From assembly GCA_003586115.2 (NCBI GenBank), contig QVOM02000102.1:3078899-3142898 (forward strand): a stretch of 64,000 bases of DNA, in the 5' to 3' direction. Positions 59,752 to 64,000 of this stretch are shown one piece after another (positions within the stretch are counted from its first letter, which is position 1; each line of letters opens with the position of its first letter). The stretch comes from Salvator merianae (lineage: Eukaryota; Chordata; Lepidosauria; Squamata; Teiidae). Under the pieces are notes generated by a model. It had not been told where the DNA came from. It made no database searches and saw nothing but the letters and a program-made list of their open reading frames with translations. The position numbers and the translations under genes were made by a program.

Positions 59752-61450
59752 GAAACAAGATACAAAAATTGATATGGTACATATGTTTGGGCTTAGATTG
59801 CTACCTAAAAATCAAAGAAATTGCCAAAGAGTTTTTAAAGCTTTTGGCAATGCTGCCTTAAATACAAACTTCTCATGAGACTCTTTTTAAAAATCCTTTG
59901 CCTGAGAGTTTTATCTATAATACAATGGTGCATCTTTAAAATGCTAACCTAGTGTGAGAATTTCCATCACTGTGCCAAGATTAGCTTCTTTTCTGTTCCT
60001 CTGACACAGTGCAAGTTGGACAGATTCACTGGAATGAAGCCCAGACTTAAGTAAATAGACATTTTAAAAGATGTATGTTTAAAGCTATTTGTTGAAAATA
60101 TTAATATTATTAAGCAAGATAAAATGAGAAGTGACAATGTGGCAACTTCAATTGGCAATATAGTTAGGTCAAGGAAAAACATAGCTAATATTGTTTCAAT
60201 TCTCAGTTTTGGTCTTCTTTCTTTAGTCCCTTTACCGGCTTCCATTTTATTGTTCCTGATTCAGTATATATTTATAACCATGTAGTAAGTATCTACTGCG
60301 GAATCCCTTTCTCAAAATTCTTCTTAGTAACCCTGAATATATTGTAGGTAGATGTATATGAGTCTGTGTGCATAGAGAGAGATATTTCCATTTCAACCTT
60401 AATCAGGAGAAGCATTCTAGATGCTTAAACTATCTTTCCATGAAGGGAGGCTGAAGCAGCTGCTGACCAAACCATTTGCGCCTGCTCCAAATGTGAGGTA
60501 GGTGGTGTTTTCACACTATGTGCTGAACTCTTCACAAACTTCAGGTTTCCCATTTTTGAATTGACAGCACAGGTATAAATGAATAATAATTTGGACTATT
60601 AGGGATCAAAAGAAAAGAAAAAGACCCTACAAACCTAAAAGCCTAATTAAAAGCAAGGATCTTTTTACTGAAAGGTAAAATCACCCATAAAGACAAGCAA
60701 AGCATGATACAAAAAGGATTCAAAATAAAGTATTTGTCAAAACCAATACAAAATGCATTTAAAACCCCAAGAAAAACACAAAGCAACTCTGTAAAAATAT
60801 AAGGAAATTACTGACAATTCCCCTTTTAAAAACTGAACAGCTGATCCAAAACCATAAGTGTGTGTGTGTGTGGGAAATCCACAGTAAGAAGTAAAAATCA
60901 GTTAGATGCTTCTCCAACTGTGTACGTGCTAAGCCTTAAACAGCACAGTAGTGCCATTCCTGCTTCAATTTCATCAACGAAATAGCATTTAAGGGCAAAT
61001 TTTAACAACTAATATCAAAACCTTATAGTTTATAGAATGAGGTTGTTAATATGAAAACTGCTCCTACTCACAAAAGGAAATACCCCAAACCTAACCTAAA
61101 TGTTCTTAATTCACCAATCTGACCCTCCAGATGAGATGATTAAGGTTGCTTTGATTTCTGGTTAAAGTTTATTCTAATGAAGGAACACGAGGAATATGTG
61201 TAACCAAACAGCATGGATAAAATTTATTTGCACTTTGATATAGCTTGCTATTTAAAACAATGAGGTGAAATCATATGTAAAAAGTTGGAGATACTCTTGA
61301 TGTTCACAAAGTCAACTCAAGAAAGACACAAATAATATTGAAAAATAGCTATTTAATTTGATTTGTTCCCAATCACACAAAAAGGAAGTAGTAATAGGGG
61401 GCAAAAACTAATTTATTTCATGTTAAACAATCTGACAGTGATTCAGGCAG
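58516..61450. other. No firmly supported gene
   Basis: A 103-codon plus-strand open frame (58837-59148) begins just upstream of an acceptor-like TTTTTGTTTTTCCCAG (58834-58849) and reads EAHPKPFIYLKEE, then a Lys/Arg-rich part. I could not match it to a protein and saw no clear donor. The compound microsatellite at 59670 is the only repeat named here. Confidence 0.35.
59670..59751. repeat. Compound microsatellite (GAT)n-(AAT)n
   Basis: About 15 GAT units then about 12 AAT units. It generates Asp/Asn, Ser and Ile homopolymer open frames on both strands, which are not genes. Confidence 0.95.
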
Positions 61451-61931
61451 CACCCCCTTTCTGCACTTATGTGTGGCATTCTGGGACAGGGTGGGTTGCA
61501 CTGTCTCATAACAAACAAGCTGTCCCAAGCTGTTCCAACAAACTGTGTTGCCTGTGGGGTGGGACAGGGCTGTCTACATTTGGATGGCCCGTTCTGCTCT
61601 AGCCCTCACTGCTGCCTCCAGAAAGCTCTTGGAGTTTCCAGACTGGGCACTTATGACAGTGTTTTCTGGAACATCACAGAGAAGAGTTCTCTATAGTATG
61701 CTGGACCGTGGGGATATGCTGTTTGCACACCTCTGTGGTTTAGCATACCAGTGTTGGTCCAGTTGCAATAGGATGCTATTTTCATACCCTTGTCCAGTCT
61801 ACATTTTGTCCAATGTGGACTAAGCATGATCAGAGTGGGTGAGACATAGCCTAGTGCACAATAAAGTGCAGACTGCTGCCCCTTTTTTTCTATAATTTGT
61901 TCCAGAATAAGGTACAGTGTAGAAAGGACTA
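61451..61931. mobile_element. Inverted-repeat transposon related to the 23054 element, 481 bp
   Basis: Ends CACCCCCTTTCTGCACTTAT and, inverted, TAGTCCTTTCTACACTGTA. CAG flanks both sides (61448-61450 and 61932-61934). Contains GGCTGTCTACATTTGGATGG, shared in diverged form with 23150-23170. Overlapping open frames in two plus-strand frames (61363-61823) lack any known motif. Confidence 0.6.
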
Positions 61932-62389
61932 CAGTCTCAAAGCAGTACCAACAGTGTAACCTGGTAATGGTGTAAGCTGGCTGCCTTTCCCATGATTAGT
62001 GATGAACCTACTCTGACAAGAATTTATTGTTAAAATAAATTGCATCAGGGTCTCTATTTTCTTAGAATACTGTCCCTAAGCCTATAACTATAATTATACT
62101 AAATCAGACATATAGGAACATAAATGAAGGAGAGACTCAAATAGGCAATTAAAGGAATTCTAGATAGCTGGGAAGCTCCCTCCACCCATTGAGAACCTGT
62201 CTATACTTCAACAGAGAGAGAAAAATGTCATATCGAAATGGCAAAATTGATATATCTTTAACTGAATTTTATTTTCATTTTACTATTTTCTGTTATGAGA
62301 AGATGATTTACAATTTCACAAATAACCAATGTGCTGGTAATGCATGGCCAAATTGATCTGCATCCATGTAGGGTTCCTGCTAGTACCAC

Positions 62390-62565
62390 AGAAACATTTA
62401 TTTATTGAAAATATTGATATACTGCTTCTGATATAAAAAAATCATGTGGTATGCATAAAAATCAATCAACATGTTAAAAATTATGTTTAAAAATAGCAAG
62501 TAAACAGAAATATTTACATTAGGTAGCTATGGGTGAAAAGATCAATTTTTAAGAATGTCTAAAAT
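62390..62565 (-). mobile_element. L2-type 3' tail, antisense (left of the LTR)
   Basis: ATTTATTTATTGAAAATATTG followed by ATATACTGCTTCTGATATAAA is the inverted tail typical of L2-like LINEs and their SINE partners. It lies in the same orientation as the fragment at 63195-63600, which supports one older element split by the LTR. Confidence 0.5.
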
Positions 62566-63194
62566 TGTTATGTCCCAGGCAGGCTGACAAACGAGGGCTA
62601 AGGCAAGCCTCAGTAATAGAGAAGTCCTTTTATTAACAATCCAGGTCACAACAGGGAGGCAGCAGGTATCAATAAGCAAACAAAGGAGTAAGAGAAGCCA
62701 TAGTCAAAGTCCAGTCCAAGTTCAAACAGGGTTATACTAACCAAAGCAAACAGAGTCCAGGGAATAAGAGAAGCTGAAGTCAAAACACAGTCCAAACAAA
62801 GGGTCAAGGTTCTGGAAGCCAGGAGATCAGAGTAACAGGATGCACGGATGGAAAGCAGTTGCTGACCATGCCTGGGCTGCAGTCCTTGTGTTGTATTTAT
62901 ACTGCAGGATCGTCTTCTCCCAGGTGTGAGCTTGGGTGTGGTCGGCTTCTGCTAGATTGCTTACACAAGCTCAGCTGAGCCCTGCGTTTGGCCCTTCTTT
63001 CTATGGCTGTAGGTGGGATGTTTGCAGGAACCTCTGATGTTTCCAAAACATCTCCTGCCACTGTTTGTGCTTCGTCCTCTGGGATGGTGATAAGCTGTCT
63101 GGGCTCTGCGCCACCTGGAGCTCCCTGCACAACATCTTAACAGCTCTCAGGCTGAACACTGCCCTCATCCTCAGAGTCCGAGGCACTCATAACA
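62566..63194 (-). mobile_element. Solo LTR (Gypsy-like), minus orientation
   Basis: Termini are TGTTATG...CATAACA. On the minus strand it holds a TATA box (GTATAAATAC, near 62896-62905) and an AATAAA near 62630 before its 3' end, so transcription would run leftwards. Flanks AAAAT (62561-62565) and AATAT (63195-63199) differ at one base, compatible with a decayed 5-bp target duplication. Length is 629 bp. An open frame on the minus strand at 62897-63130 (77 codons, acidic then basic, with ERRAKRRAQ) lies inside it; I treat this as part of the LTR or leader, not a host gene. No internal region is attached. Confidence 0.65.
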
Positions 63195-63600
63195 AATATA
63201 CCTGCTTGGAAACACTTCATGATTGTTGAAGGTGTAAGTGACATTCTAGGGAATAAGTGGACTAGGATCAGTTCTAAGTAACTGATGATGGCATCTGTGT
63301 ACTTGGAGCAGGACTTCTCCAGATGATATTAATGATTTAACAGGCCTATTTAATCTCATCTCAAACTGTTTAAACCTTTATATGTCAAAGATAAAAATCT
63401 TGATTCTGACTTGAAGGCTAACTGACAACTATACATTAATTTAAGAATAAGCCTAGTATGTTCGCAGGTTGGTGACCCTCTCAACAATCTGGCCACCATA
63501 TTTTGCACACACTGCATTACAAAACAGTTGTTTCCAAATTTGCATGGTTTCTGGCAACGTAATTTCACAATAATACAGTTGCCAAATAGTGATCTTTGTT
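63195..63600 (-). pseudogene. L2-clade LINE fragment, antisense (right of the LTR)
   Basis: The minus strand at 63568-63356 reads QCVQNMVARLLRGSPTCEHTRLILK and then FLSLTYKGLNSL, matching LQLVQNAAARLLTG..HITPVLK and LTYKALNGL of L2. It probably continues in the AT-rich antisense tail at 62390-62560, with the LTR inserted between. Confidence 0.65.
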
Positions 63601-64000
63601 ATCTGTGCAGCCCCATTGATCCACTATCATCTGGTTTTCTGCCAAAATGCCCATTGATATAATTGCATCCATTAGTATTGGTATGACCAATTCATCTGTA
63701 AATTGAATTGATTTAGCAGAGAACTGGTCATTCAGTGGGGAATTGGTCTTTCAGTACAAACCAATGTATGGAGTAGATAATTAATGTTCTTACTCACCAA
63801 ACATCTGAAGTCAGGGGGTACACTGTAGCATGCTGAGACCTTCTTCCTACTCCAGTAGCCATTTTCTCACTTCTTTCTCTACAATGAGGAAGATGTTTAA
63901 TTGTGTGAGTGAAAACAAGTTCTGAGTATGATTTTGTGCCTTTTCAGTGAGCTTTGACTGTTTTGTTTTGTTTTTTTCTTTTTGAATGGAGCATGTGGAA
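63601..64000. other. No supported feature
   Basis: AT-rich end of the window; nothing recognised. Confidence 0.5.

Noticed and set aside
59562..59861. Open frames with poly-Asp/Asn, poly-Ser and poly-Ile runs
   Set aside because: They are translations of the (GAT)n-(AAT)n microsatellite on both strands.
1..64000. Search for CRISPR arrays, operons, phage or bacterial defence genes
   Set aside because: None present: this is vertebrate nuclear DNA, and the regular repeats are microsatellites or transposon-internal arrays.

Overview
This window is vertebrate nuclear DNA: AT-rich, gene-poor and dominated by transposon remnants and microsatellites. The mixture of decayed L2-clade LINEs, CR1, L1 and a BovB/RTE fragment, together with a tRNA-derived SINE, Tc1/mariner, hAT and many short inverted-repeat transposons, points to a lepidosaur, most probably a squamate (lizard or snake). 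The species cannot be named from the sequence. I see no bacterial-style operons, CRISPR arrays, rRNA or intact tRNA genes.

The only convincing host-gene piece is one first exon on the minus strand near 16.65-16.80 kb. It encodes a probable mitochondrial targeting peptide, starts in an AAGATGGCGGC context and ends at a GTGAGT splice donor. Its promoter side (16.8-17.2 kb) carries an inverted pair of ACTAC...TTCCCATGA motifs resembling ZNF143/THAP11 sites. The gene would run leftwards with a first intron that fills at least most of 1-16.6 kb. I could not identify the gene or find its second exon.

Region by region: 0-9 kb holds intron-like DNA, L2 tails and three or four short DNA transposons, including a CpG-rich one at 8.13-8.80 kb. 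9-15 kb has an L2 endonuclease fragment, an L1 scrap, a 3-copy ~107-bp tandem repeat and a tRNA-derived SINE. 17.27-21.84 kb looks like the 3' part of an LTR retroelement (broken coding region, polypurine tract, one LTR). 22.3-24.2 kb has more inverted-repeat transposons. 24.4-26.2 kb is the best-preserved L2 reverse-transcriptase pseudogene (minus strand). 29.4-30.0 kb is CR1. 32.37-32.79 kb is a GC-rich hAT-type element with exact 8-bp target duplications. 33.3-34.2 and 48.4-49.1 kb are antisense L1 3' ends. 35-48 kb contains L2, hAT-like, BovB and Tc1-like remnants. 49.6-58.5 kb contains further short DNA transposons and two long hairpins. 62.57-63.19 kb is a probable solo LTR inserted in an older L2.

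No new multigene system is visible. The observations most worth checking are a 63-bp-arm near-perfect inverted repeat at 56.02-56.17 kb, a family of short transposons with 3-bp target duplications whose centre base is always A or T, a conserved palindrome inside one of its subfamilies, and the candidate bidirectional promoter at 17.2 kb.
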